Part shown: positions 46,632 to 54,930 of the stretch, in pieces
Layout: every line of letters begins with the position of its first letter
Numbering within the stretch: position 1 is the first letter of the stretch
Assembly: GCA_002282715.1 (NCBI GenBank)
Contig: NCKC01000003.1
Span: 1 to 64,000 of the forward strand
Source: Halothiobacillus sp. 15-55-196
Lineage (GTDB): Bacteria > Pseudomonadota > Gammaproteobacteria > Halothiobacillales > Halothiobacillaceae
DNA: 64,000 nucleotides
Reading direction: 5' to 3'
Translations under genes and position numbers: made by a program
Notes under the pieces: generated by a model
What the model saw: the letters and a program-made list of their open reading frames with translations, nothing else
What the model was told of the DNA's origin: nothing
The model's database searches: none

Positions 46632-47084
46632 ATGCAACTGAACCAACAGACCGACTTCGCTCTTCGCGCACTTATGCTGCTAGCCCAAGAGGAAAATAAC
46701 AGCTCACCTCGACTTCTAACTATTCGTGAGATTTCTGAGTTACATCGCATATCGCGCAACCACATGATGAAGGTGATCAACACGCTTGTTGAGCAAAATT
46801 TTGTCGAATCAAAGCGGGGACAAAATGGCGGGTTAAAACTTAGTCGCCCAAGCGATGAGATACGTGTCGGTGATGTAGTGCGCGCGCTAGAAAATAACTG
46901 GAACTTGGTGGAATGTTTCTCCCCAGAGAGACAAACTTGCCAAATTCTTTCGAGTTGTAAACTCAAATACTTGCTTCGTAGGGCGCTTAATGCATTTTTT
47001 GAAGAGCTGGACCAGTGCACTCTGGCTGATATTTCTGTTCGGATATTGCCTTCACTACCAAGTACAGCCTCAAGAAGCAACTGA
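46632..47084 (+). CDS. nsrR: Rrf2-family nitric-oxide-sensing repressor NsrR
   Basis: Transcriptional repressor with an iron-sulfur cluster that is lost on contact with nitric oxide. The winged helix starts MQLNQQTDFALRALMLLA and has the recognition part IREISELHRISRNHMMKVINTLVEQNFVESKRGQNGG. Three cysteines (95, 103, 109) lie in the Rrf2 cluster loop. The 150 residues fit NsrR (about 141-150) rather than the longer IscR. Divergent from nnrS and hemerythrin with a palindromic site between them, which supports NsrR over other Rrf2 members. Confidence 0.92.
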   Translation: MQLNQQTDFALRALMLLAQEENNSSPRLLTIREISELHRISRNHMMKVINTLVEQNFVESKRGQNGGLKLSRPSDEIRVGDVVRALENNWNLVECFSPERQTCQILSSCKLKYLLRRALNAFFEELDQCTLADISVRILPSLPSTASRSN

Positions 47085-47282
47085 ATAATTGTGAGGGTTC
47101 GACATCTCCCCGAGTTGTTTCGATGGGCCTAATCCTGCCGAGGTTTAACCGAGGTGATAACCAACTTAATTTATTGATGCCCGGATACTGAATCAGACTA
47201 CTGCCATTCTTATTGGTATTGATCGCGGGCTCTTTTGCAAATTTACAGTTCATAAGGGTTCCGGTATAATTGCATGCACTTT

Positions 47283-47369
47283 GCCCGGGTGGTGAAACTG
47301 GTAGACACAAGAGACTTAAAATCTCTCGAAGGCAACTTCGTGCCGGTTCGATTCCGGCCCCGGGCACCA
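47283..47369 (+). tRNA. tRNA-Leu (anticodon TAA)
   Basis: Acceptor gcccggg (47283-47289) pairs with cccgggc (47359-47365), then A and an encoded CCA. The anticodon stem agaga/tctct encloses cttaaaa, giving anticodon TAA. A long variable arm, as in class II tRNAs, and ggttcgattcc in the T arm complete the fold. Confidence 0.97.
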
Positions 47370-47637
47370 TGTGACCGTTTTATAGATTCCATTAAGATTC
47401 GTAAAACATTACTAAACCCGCAATCTGTAATGGTTTGAGGGTTTTTTTACGCCCGCAATATCCAAAAATAATCTTTTACACACAATGGCTCTTGGTGGAA
47501 ATTTTGATAGTAATACCCCTAATTATCGGACTGTGCAAAAACTAGGCTTTATGCAGTCATTAGTTGCCCCACGCTGGCATTCGCTTCTTGTGGGCAACGG
47601 TGATCCCTTTGAGCGCGTCACAACTGAACCCATGAAA

Positions 47638-47677
47638 GGGTACCTCGAAAAACCCCATCCATGAGATTTTTCGAGGA
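47638..47677. repeat. Small palindromic repeat, copy 2
   Basis: Reads gggtacctcgaaaaacccc, catccatgag, and atttttcgagg. It is nearly the same as the element at 44549-44582, with one changed base in the core. The ends again are tacctcgaaaaa and its complement. Confidence 0.75.
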
Positions 47678-47759
47678 CGTTCGTCGCAGGAAACCCGCGA
47701 CGAACTAACGCTATTTCAATTACTTATGCGATGCGCAGCACCACATCCTTGTGGTGCAT

Positions 47760-47789
47760 GGGCACCTCGAAAGGTTTTTCGAGGTGCCC
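47760..47789. repeat. 30-bp perfect palindrome made of two family ends
   Basis: Arms gggcacctcgaaa (47760-47772) and tttcgaggtgccc (47777-47789) are perfect complements around ggtt. These are the two ends of the repeat family joined with no core, as if the interior had been removed. Confidence 0.75.
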
Positions 47790-47897
47790 GAAACTAGGGT
47801 GCGGAGCAGAGTTTTTAGAATGACGTTAATTTCCAGAAGATTTTTTTCACAGACTAATCACAGGGAAAATGTGAAGGAGCTGGAATAGCGTCAGAAT

Positions 47898-47974
47898 TGG
47901 TGCGCCCGACTGGATTCGAACCAGTGACCCCAGCCTTCGGAGGGCTGTACTCTATCCATCTGAGCTACGGGCGC
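47898..47974 (-). tRNA. tRNA-Arg (anticodon CCG)
   Basis: On the minus strand the acceptor gcgcccg (47974-47968) pairs with cgggcgc (47908-47902), followed by A and an encoded CCA. The D arm has agctcagatggatagagt. The anticodon loop ctccgaa in stem cagcc/ggctg gives CCG. The T arm ggttcgaatcc is standard. Confidence 0.97.
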
Positions 47975-48291
47975 AATTTTGTGTGCGCATATTACCTGCT
48001 CGTTGCGTTACTGTCCACACAAAAAGCTTTGGGTTATCAATTAGATATTTGTGTAGATTGATGATAATAAAGAACTAATTTCTGAGATGGATGTTGCGGC
48101 ATACTGACTGGCAACAGTAATCTTTCTTCTGGAACTGTTAAAAAGCAGGAAATCGGGATATGGCACGATCAGATCTATTCTGACTCCATCAAGCGGTTCC
48201 ACAAGCCCGTATACCTCGTAGGCTGATTTAACTGGATTTGACGTTCTATATCCGTCCGTGAAAAGGGGGGAAGAATTCCTCCTCACTGAGG

Positions 48292-48453
48292 AGTACCTCG
48301 AAAATTCTGCTGTTCGCCCCGATTGCTGCGTTGAGCGGTGCTCGCACCCTCGCAAATCTATTTGATATGTCTTGGTCGCTGCGCTCTGGCCGCCATGCAC
48401 TCGGGTCGCTAACGCGGAGCTGGCGTTAGCCCGTGACGGTTTTTTGAGGTGGC
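48292..48453. repeat. MITE-like repeat, copy B (162 bp, inverted relative to copy A)
   Basis: Begins agtacctcgaaaa and ends ggttttttgaggtggcc. Its core aligns along its whole length with the reverse complement of 44621-44784; for example both contain gctaacgcggagctggcg and ggtgctcNc.ccctcgc. It lies in the 515-bp gap between tRNA-Arg and the secreted-protein gene; the rest of that gap shows no gene I can support. Confidence 0.8.
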
Positions 48454-48489
48454 CTGATCACTAAAACGACAAGTCGGCGTATGATCAAA

Positions 48490-48837
48490 TCAATGCCTCA
48501 AACTTCCGTGGCTATTTCGGTAACTTCCATCGCCATTCTTGTTTCCGCGGCTCGTGCGCCCACTTCCATAACGATACTGTTGCGTGTATTGACTTTCATT
48601 GCCCACACCACGAGGCTGTTGGTTTATCATTCTTGATTGGTTTTTATTTTGGTTATTTAGTCGCTCAAAATCGGCAGATGTCGGAGCTTGACGCTGCTGG
48701 GACTGAATCTGTTCTTGGTTCATGGATCGCTGTGAGGATTGGGGGGGAGTCTGCGTATCGGCCCATGTTTGGGTTGAGATAGCGGCGATGCCAATCAGAA
48801 CACTGCCGATTAATGTTGTTTTGGTGGCGCGCATCAT
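48490..48837 (-). CDS. Small secreted Gln/Asn/Ser-rich protein
   Basis: About 115 residues. A signal peptide is clear: MMRATKTTLIGSVLIGIAAISTQTWA, with cleavage likely after TWA. The mature part is low-complexity and rich in Gln, Asn, Ser, Arg and Gly (SSQRSMNQEQIQSQQRQ, NGDGSYRNSHG), with no domain that I recognise. AGGAGA lies close before the two tandem ATG codons (48837 or 48834). A periplasmic or surface role is inferred from the signal only. Confidence 0.7.
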   Translation of the reverse strand: MMRATKTTLIGSVLIGIAAISTQTWADTQTPPQSSQRSMNQEQIQSQQRQAPTSADFERLNNQNKNQSRMINQQPRGVGNESQYTQQYRYGSGRTSRGNKNGDGSYRNSHGSLRH

Positions 48838-48931
48838 GTTTCTCCTTGCTTGATGAATCGCGCCAGTGTGCAGCCAAGTCATTACGGGGCTATTGCCGAA
48901 CTGTTACCAACTGTTACCACAGGATTTGTTT

Positions 48932-49705
48932 TTATACGTCGGATATTCCTTTATGTTTCAAATAGGTATGCCATTTTTGCCAATCGGGCATAAATCGGTC
49001 CATGAAAGCATAAAAACGGGCGTTATGGTGCCGTTCGTGAAGATGAACGAGTTCGTGCACAAGGACCATATCGATGCAGCCTGCCGGCATATGTATGAGT
49101 TCGAGATTCAGCCAGATTCGCCTGTCGCGAATATTGCAGCTGCCCCAGCGCGTCTTCATCCGTTTGATTCCGATGAAGTTGATTCCGACACCGACTTTTT
49201 CGCACCAATGCGGCAAACGAGTCGCGAGATAGTCCTGAAGGGCGACCCTCAATTGTTGCGTGATCGCCTCGTGCAGTTGGGTTTGATTCAAGGCATTCGC
49301 ATGTGTGAAGACCTGTATCGTTCCATTTTCGATCAGCGTCTGATTCCGTTTGGAGTCGGTATGAACACAGATGAGGTGATCCTGATCGAACAGGCGAATG
49401 GTTGAACCGTCAGAGATCGCATCAGAACGGTTTTGAAGGGTTCTTTGCGATTTGATCTGGTTTTGTTTTTGGGCAATCCAGTCCTGCTTTTCCAGCAGAA
49501 TCCGGTGGATCAGAGGTAAGGCGATATGGTGGGGCGCGCTAACCTGTAGTTGTGCATCCGCGCGCCCGATGCGCAGATACACGCCCTTGATCGCCTTGCG
49601 GGTAAGCTTGAACGCCATGCCAGTCTCTGGCAGAAGTTCGTCGGTGATCACCACCTTGGGCCGCGTCTGCACGTTCGGTGGACGCCTCCGACCCAGACTG
49701 AACAT
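48932..49705 (-). CDS. YgjP-like (DUF45) metallopeptidase-fold protein
   Basis: A 257-residue protein of the SprT/DUF45 type. The zinc motif HELVHLHERHHNARF lies near residues 220-235, preceded by the family stretch MKTRWGSCNIRDRRIWLNLELIHMP. The N-terminal part is a beta-rich domain (LTRKAIKGVYLRIGRADAQLQVSAP). Predicted cytoplasmic; substrates are unknown. The ATG at 49705 has AGGAATCAAGC upstream, and the gene follows pepA by 21 nt, so the two are probably co-transcribed. Confidence 0.88.
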   Translation of the reverse strand: MFSLGRRRPPNVQTRPKVVITDELLPETGMAFKLTRKAIKGVYLRIGRADAQLQVSAPHHIALPLIHRILLEKQDWIAQKQNQIKSQRTLQNRSDAISDGSTIRLFDQDHLICVHTDSKRNQTLIENGTIQVFTHANALNQTQLHEAITQQLRVALQDYLATRLPHWCEKVGVGINFIGIKRMKTRWGSCNIRDRRIWLNLELIHMPAGCIDMVLVHELVHLHERHHNARFYAFMDRFMPDWQKWHTYLKHKGISDV

Positions 49706-49726
49706 GCTTGATTCCTGGCGCCTTAA

Positions 49727-51247
49727 TTACTTGATTTGGCTCTGGGCGTTGGCTCTGGCTCGCTTGAGCAGGAATTCGCTCAGCAAAGCGACTGGCCTGC
49801 CGGTGGCGCCCTTGTTCTCGCCTGTGACCCAGGCCGTACCGGCGATGTCGAGGTGTGCCCAACGGTAATCCTTGGTGAATCGGGAGAGGAAGGCAGCCGC
49901 AGTGAGTGCACCACCTTCGCGACCACCGATATTTGCCATATCGGCAAAGTTGCTCTTGAGCTGCGGCTGGTAGTCATCCCATAAAGGCAGTTCCCATACC
50001 CGGTCATGACTGATTTCACCGGCCTTGGTGATTTCTTGGGCCAGAGCGCGGCTATTGCTGAATAATCCACTCGGTATGCGGCCCAGCGCAATGACGCAGG
50101 CGCCGGTCAGGGTCGCCATGTCGATGACGACATCGGGTTTGAAGCGTTTGGCATAGGTGAGCGCGTCGCAAAGAATCAGTCGGCCTTCGGCATCGGTATT
50201 CAACACTTCTATTGTCTGACCGGACATGCTCTTGATGATGTCGCCCGGTTTCAATGCGTTGCCGTCGGGCATGTTTTCCACCGTGGGCACCAAACCCACG
50301 ACATTGATCGGCAGCTTCAATTCCGCCACGATCGAGATCAAACCGATGACAGCCGCTGCACCGGCCATGTCGTATTTCATCTGATCCATGTCGAGACCGG
50401 GCTTGAGCGAGATGCCGCCGGTGTCGAACGTTACCCCTTTGCCGACCAGCACGATGGGTTCTTCGTCATCACAACCGCCCATGTGTTCCATGATGATGAA
50501 TTTGGGTGATTCAACACTGCCCTTGGCGACTGCAAGCAGGGCATTCATTCCCAACGCTTCCATGCGGGACTGATCCAGCACTTCAACAGCAAGATGTGGA
50601 TGGGTTTCCATCAACTTGCGGGCCTGATCGGCCAGCGCGGTTGGTGTGCAGAGGTTCGGCGGGAGGTTGGCCAGATTCTTGGTGAGATGAATCCCCGAGC
50701 TGATGGCCATGGCTTCGCGCACGTGGTTTTCTGCTTCAAGTAGGCCACGGCGACTGGGTGTGATGAAGGTGACCTTACGCAGCGGGCGGCGTGGTCCCGG
50801 TTCCGGCGTCGATTTGAACTGGTCGAAGCGGTAAACGGCGGCATCGATGGCCAGTACGCTTTGGCGGAGAATCTGTTCTAATTCAATGCCTTTGATGTCA
50901 ATTTCGGTCAGGTGGCTGACGCACTCGGTCGTGCCACGATAGTGCAGTGCCTTAACGGCCGCGGTGGTGGCCTTGTTCAGGGCATCGAGGTCAAATTCAC
51001 GCTCTTTGCCCAGCCCGACCAGCAAGACGCGTTCGGCCTGAATGTTCGGCACCCCGTGGATCAGCAGCGTGTCGCCGAGTTCGCCTTCCATGTCTCCACG
51101 ACGGGTAATGGCACTAAGGTGGCCATCGCTGGCCTTGTCGATAGTCTCTGCCGCATCTGATAATTTTCTGGCCTCAAAAACACCGACAATCAGGCAGGAA
51201 GATCGTTGTTTTTCCGGCGCGCCACTTTTGACTGAAAATTCCAACAC
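49727..51247 (-). CDS. pepA: Leucyl aminopeptidase (cytosol aminopeptidase)
   Basis: M17 zinc/manganese aminopeptidase, in some bacteria also a DNA-binding accessory factor in Xer recombination. The 506 residues have the N-terminal regulatory domain (1-170) and a catalytic domain with GKGVTFDTGGISLKPG (Lys and Asp ligands), MKYDMAGAAAV, NTDAEGRLILCDAL (catalytic Arg, Asp, Glu) and WAHLDIAGTAW. A GTG start at 51247 has AGGAG 7 nt upstream; the much longer open frame upstream is non-coding. Divergent from the small membrane gene at 51384. Confidence 0.95.
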   Translation of the reverse strand: MLEFSVKSGAPEKQRSSCLIVGVFEARKLSDAAETIDKASDGHLSAITRRGDMEGELGDTLLIHGVPNIQAERVLLVGLGKEREFDLDALNKATTAAVKALHYRGTTECVSHLTEIDIKGIELEQILRQSVLAIDAAVYRFDQFKSTPEPGPRRPLRKVTFITPSRRGLLEAENHVREAMAISSGIHLTKNLANLPPNLCTPTALADQARKLMETHPHLAVEVLDQSRMEALGMNALLAVAKGSVESPKFIIMEHMGGCDDEEPIVLVGKGVTFDTGGISLKPGLDMDQMKYDMAGAAAVIGLISIVAELKLPINVVGLVPTVENMPDGNALKPGDIIKSMSGQTIEVLNTDAEGRLILCDALTYAKRFKPDVVIDMATLTGACVIALGRIPSGLFSNSRALAQEITKAGEISHDRVWELPLWDDYQPQLKSNFADMANIGGREGGALTAAAFLSRFTKDYRWAHLDIAGTAWVTGENKGATGRPVALLSEFLLKRARANAQSQIK

Positions 51248-51383
51248 GGCAAAGCTCCTGTAAACTGAGGGAGGAAACGGTGATTCTATCAGATCGGGCC
51301 GCTCTATCGTGGTATCTTGAACGAAACCGGCGGTAGAACGGTCACAGACATAACCCTTTTTGATTTTGAGCAGGAAAACGGTC

Positions 51384-51671
51384 ATGAATCCACAACAAGA
51401 CGATTCCAGGGAAGAATTCGAGCCCGGGGTAGAAAACCCGCATCGCTTTGAGCCTAAATATGCCAAATCGGGTATCGGGCAGTTTTCGAAGGTGTTGATC
51501 GTGGTGGGGGCGATCATGACCACAATCGGTGTGATTGGCGGCTTCAGCGCCATGTTCCTGATGAAGGACGGCAGCCACTCGGTGTTTCTCGATCTGTTGA
51601 TGCTGGCACCGCTCGGTTTTCTGATGGCGTTTACCGGCATTACCGGTTGGGTCATCAGCGGCGGGAAGTAA
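51384..51671 (+). CDS. Small two-helix membrane protein, unknown
   Basis: A 95-residue protein with an acidic, soluble N-terminus (about 1-30) and two membrane helices (FSKVLIVVGAIMTTIGVIGGFSAMFL and LLMLAPLGFLMAFTGITGWVI). No family recognised. ATG at 51384 has CAGGAAAA upstream. Divergent from pepA, convergent with the NlpC/P60 gene. Confidence 0.7.
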   Translation: MNPQQDDSREEFEPGVENPHRFEPKYAKSGIGQFSKVLIVVGAIMTTIGVIGGFSAMFLMKDGSHSVFLDLLMLAPLGFLMAFTGITGWVISGGK

Positions 51672-51735
51672 GTTTGCAGGTATCAAGACGTCAACACAGT
51701 ACCCGCAAGACAGCGAATCAATCGAGTGCCCGGTT

Positions 51736-52512
51736 CTATTTAGCGTTCAGCGCATTTAGATCGGCAGCATCGAATTTTCGCGCACCCGGAACGCGCCCGG
51801 CTCCGGCAAAATGCTTACGCCAGTAGGCGTTGTTCAGGTGGGCGAATGTAACCTGCTCGCCCTTTCTGGGGGCATGAATGAAGCGGTTGTCACCAATATA
51901 AATCCCGACATGATCGATCTTGCGACTGCGGATCTTGAAAAACAGCAGGTCACCAGGCTTTAGCTGTGAGCGTGCAATGCGTTCAGTGAATGCGTATTGG
52001 TCACGTGCGGTGCGCGGCAGTTCGATGTCGGCCTTCTTGTATACGTAACTGGTCAGTCCGCTACAGTCGAATCCTTTTTTATTCGATGTGCCGCCCCATT
52101 GATAAGCGGTGCCAAGCTGGCTGATCGCCTGCAGGATGGCCTCGGTTGCAGCAGTCCGCACTCCATTCGGGTCATCGATGGCCTTGATCGGTGCCGAGGG
52201 AAGCTTGGGGCTTAAAGTGCTGTTCTTAAAGCTATAATTTTCATCTTCGCTTTGTGGTGTGGCATTAAACCAACCTAAGCCATTGCTTGCCTGATTACTA
52301 TCTTCATTCGGGAGTGTGGCGCAACCACCAAGGCCGAATGCAGCGCAAACAATCACCCCCAATGCGGGCAGTAGATGTTTCCTTACGCTCGCATCAATTG
52401 TCGCGTTATGCGTCGTCGCGATGCCGGATTTCGAACACACTGCGTCGATTTGGCGTGCGGGCAAAGTCACCTGGCAATGTTTTTCTTGATAAGTCATTGA
52501 TATTGAATTCAT
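51736..52512 (-). CDS. NlpC/P60 (C40) cell-wall hydrolase lipoprotein
   Basis: A predicted D,L-endopeptidase of peptidoglycan, anchored by a lipid. A hydrophobic stretch ending in lipobox LGGC is followed by a linker and the C40 domain: GTAYQWGGTSNKKGFDCSGLTSYVYKKADIELPRTARDQY (catalytic Cys in DCSG), LKPGDLLFF and KIDHVGIYIGDNRFIHAPRKG (catalytic His). It resembles the E. coli Spr/MepS type. The start is uncertain: ATG at 52512 (or 52497) puts about 45 residues before the signal core and overlaps rlmKL by about 100 nt; no better-placed start was found. Confidence 0.88.
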   Translation of the reverse strand: MNSISMTYQEKHCQVTLPARQIDAVCSKSGIATTHNATIDASVRKHLLPALGVIVCAAFGLGGCATLPNEDSNQASNGLGWFNATPQSEDENYSFKNSTLSPKLPSAPIKAIDDPNGVRTAATEAILQAISQLGTAYQWGGTSNKKGFDCSGLTSYVYKKADIELPRTARDQYAFTERIARSQLKPGDLLFFKIRSRKIDHVGIYIGDNRFIHAPRKGEQVTFAHLNNAYWRKHFAGAGRVPGARKFDAADLNALNAK

Positions 52513-54673
52513 CCAGCAATTTGGGTGACAATGTAAAGCCTTTTAGGTTGTTTGAAAAGATTAAAGTGCCATCGTCACGCAACAGGTCCATGCAGCTGTG
52601 CACGATGAATTCATGGTCTCGTTGAATATCCAGGGTGTCCTGCATGGCTTTTGAGTTGGAGAATGTCGGTGGGTCACAGAAAATGACATCGAATCGTTCG
52701 GGTTGATAGATGGTATTGCTGCGCTGTTCGAGCCAGTCGAGCACATCGGCGCGAATCAGGCTGTGTTCCGTGCACACCTTGAGATTGTTCAATGCAAAAT
52801 TTCGCTCGGCCCAGTCGAGATAGGTGTTCGATAAATCAATCGAAACGGTGCGACTGGCGCCCTGATGTGCGGCGCGAACCGATGCGGTTGCGGTATAGCA
52901 GAACAGATTGAGCAGTTTTTTCCCGCGCGACAGTTCCGTGACGCGGTCGCGTACCAAGCGATGATCCAGAAACAGCCCGGTATCCAGATAGTCGGTGAGA
53001 TTCACCCAGAGGCGGGTGCCGCCTTCGTGAACCACGCGTTCCAGGCGCTCCTGTGTGATCTTCTGATATTGCTCTGTGCCGGTCTGGCGCTTGCGTTGCC
53101 GCACGACACTATGGTTTTCTGCCAGACCGAGATTCTCGATGACCTGTTCGACAATGATCGATAAGCGTGCACGGGCGAGTTGCGGATCGATTTTGTTCGG
53201 AGCCCGGTATTCTTGTATGTCTGCCCAGGTTTCACCGGCCTCATCACGATACAGATCAATGGCACAGTTGAAGTCCGGCAGATCGGCGTCGTAGACGCGA
53301 AAACAGCACCAGTCCTCACGTTCCGCCAGTTTCTTCAGATGGCGGTAATTTTTTTGCAGGCGATTGGCAAAAGGTGCGGCATCGACCAGTGATCTTGCCT
53401 GTTCGGCTGCGGCACATAACCGATTGGCCAGCCCGATCGGGCCGGGTGCTTCTCGTCTGGCCTTGCCATCGAAACTGCCGCGAATCATATCGATGGCAAT
53501 ACCGCTTTGATCCATGGGGAATACGCGCTCGTAGCGCAGCGGCCAGTTTTGCCCTTCACCTTCCGGAAGCAAGAAGGCCCAATACCAGCCATTGAAGCAG
53601 CGCTGCCATTGATCGGTCAGTGCTGTCCAGTTGGGTTCGCTACCAAGCTCATTCATGTGATCACCGGCGACGTCCAGCCGGTGACCATAGGGCAGGTTGC
53701 TCACCACCAGTCCGCGTGTTTTGCCTTCAAACTCGGGGGGGCAGGGGGCTTTCCACGCATCCGCCTCACGGAAAATCATCAAGTGATCAACACCAGCACG
53801 TTCCGCATTGGCGCGTGCGGCGGTGATCTGCTCGATATCGATGTCCTGGCCGATCAAGGTTAATTTGTCGATGCCCTCAATCCGTTCGGGTGGATTGTCG
53901 AGTACCTGCTTTTGGGCTTGTTCCCGATGGCCCAGCCAGCCAGTTGAGCCGATGCGCTGAACGCGCAAATTCTGCGGCAAGCCCGTCAGACGGAGGGCCG
54001 CTTCGATCAGCAGCGTGCCCGACCCGCACATCGGATCAAAAAGCGCGGCGCCCGTCTCGATTTCGGAAGCGACCAGTTGTGGCCAGCGTGCGCGCCACAA
54101 CATGCCCGCCGCCAGTGTTTCCCGCAGCGGCGCCAGCCCGCCATCGGTGCGATAGCCACGCCGATGCAGCGAGCCGTTCGAGAGTTCAAGCGAGATTGTG
54201 GTGTGTCCGCTTGCCGTCAGGTGGCAATGCAAACGAATGTCGGGTTGTTCGCTGTCGATCGTCGGTCGCGAGCCGGTTCGTTCACGGAACTGGTCGACAA
54301 TCGCATCCTTGATGCGCGTAGCGACGAATCCCGTGTGGCGAAGTGCATCTGTCGAGCCCGTCGCACTGATGGTGAAATAGCCTTCTGCCGCCAGATGCTT
54401 TGACCAGCCGATTTGTTGCACCAGTCGATAAAGTTCATCTGCCGTGGCCGCCTGTCCCGTAAGCAGGGTGAGGTACACGTGCCCCGCAATGAGACTGTCG
54501 CACACAATGCGATAGGCTTGTTCTGGTGTGGCATCAAGCATGACACCGAAGGGACGGTCGGATACTTTGGCATCGACCAGGCTGCGTATTTCTTCTGCCA
54601 GAGGCGCCTGCATGTCCGGCGCGCTCACGACGGTGATCGGCCAGGATAATGCAGAGGTGGCTGAATCGGTCAT
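52406..54673 (-). CDS. rlmL: 23S rRNA methyltransferase RlmKL (G2069 m7G and G2445 m2G)
   Basis: A fused enzyme of 755 residues that methylates two guanines in 23S rRNA. Order: N-terminal THUMP domain with ferredoxin-like part (about 1-170), the RlmL methyltransferase domain with DPMCGSGTLLIEAALR (about 205-220) and VVSNLPYG, then the RlmK domain with LLNLFCYTATASVRAAHQGA (SAM site) and FDVIFCDPPTFSNSKAM. Length is a little more than the E. coli protein (702). The 3' end overlaps the lipoprotein frame. Confidence 0.93.
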   Translation of the reverse strand: MTDSATSALSWPITVVSAPDMQAPLAEEIRSLVDAKVSDRPFGVMLDATPEQAYRIVCDSLIAGHVYLTLLTGQAATADELYRLVQQIGWSKHLAAEGYFTISATGSTDALRHTGFVATRIKDAIVDQFRERTGSRPTIDSEQPDIRLHCHLTASGHTTISLELSNGSLHRRGYRTDGGLAPLRETLAAGMLWRARWPQLVASEIETGAALFDPMCGSGTLLIEAALRLTGLPQNLRVQRIGSTGWLGHREQAQKQVLDNPPERIEGIDKLTLIGQDIDIEQITAARANAERAGVDHLMIFREADAWKAPCPPEFEGKTRGLVVSNLPYGHRLDVAGDHMNELGSEPNWTALTDQWQRCFNGWYWAFLLPEGEGQNWPLRYERVFPMDQSGIAIDMIRGSFDGKARREAPGPIGLANRLCAAAEQARSLVDAAPFANRLQKNYRHLKKLAEREDWCCFRVYDADLPDFNCAIDLYRDEAGETWADIQEYRAPNKIDPQLARARLSIIVEQVIENLGLAENHSVVRQRKRQTGTEQYQKITQERLERVVHEGGTRLWVNLTDYLDTGLFLDHRLVRDRVTELSRGKKLLNLFCYTATASVRAAHQGASRTVSIDLSNTYLDWAERNFALNNLKVCTEHSLIRADVLDWLEQRSNTIYQPERFDVIFCDPPTFSNSKAMQDTLDIQRDHEFIVHSCMDLLRDDGTLIFSNNLKGFTLSPKLLDEFNINDLSRKTLPGDFARTPNRRSVFEIRHRDDA

Positions 54674-54817
54674 GGTATTCTCTCGCTAATAATCGCGTGA
54701 CTGTACCGGAAAAGTGAGTTTCTTGTTGCGCCATTTATGGGGTGGCATCGTGTCCTGGCTGATAAACTGGCGTTGAAATTCATGGGTGATCGGTTGTTTG
54801 ATTAAGGACTTTTATAT

Positions 54818-54928
54818 GGGAAGCTCGAAAAACCCGTCATTCCCGCGTAGGCGGGAATCCAGCGCCTTGTTTTTTTCTGGGTTCCCGCTTTCGCGGGAAC
54901 GACGAATCACGGATATTTCGAGGTACCC
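54818..54928. repeat. Repeat element with family ends and a different core (111 bp)
   Basis: Ends gggaagctcgaaaaaccc and ttcgaggtaccc match the ends of the elements at 44621, 47638 and 48292, but the core is different: two GC-rich hairpins, cattcccgcg.aggcgggaat and gttcccgctttcgcgggaac. Its right end supplies the GAGG that lies 8 nt before the ATG of the ABC ATPase gene. Confidence 0.75.
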
Positions 54929-54930
54929 AT

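Larger units (their letters stand above)
47370..47897. other. Intergenic region between the two tRNA genes, repeat-rich, no gene
   Basis: About 528 bp without a credible gene. It holds the small palindromic repeat at 47638, a gtggtg/caccac hairpin at 47738-47756 and the palindrome at 47760. A possible terminator-like hairpin with T-rich tail (ggtttgagggttttttt, about 47432-47450) lies downstream of tRNA-Leu, but its stem is weak. Confidence 0.6.

Noticed and set aside
48041..48400. Minus-strand open frame of 119 codons
   Set aside because: Its first 35 codons lie in repeat copy B and the rest matches nothing I know. At best it is a gene remnant; I could not support it.
49248..51655. Longer frame upstream of pepA (to 51655)
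   Set aside because: Codons upstream of 51247 lie opposite the small membrane gene at 51384 and are not PepA-like; the GTG at 51247 has a good ribosome-binding site.
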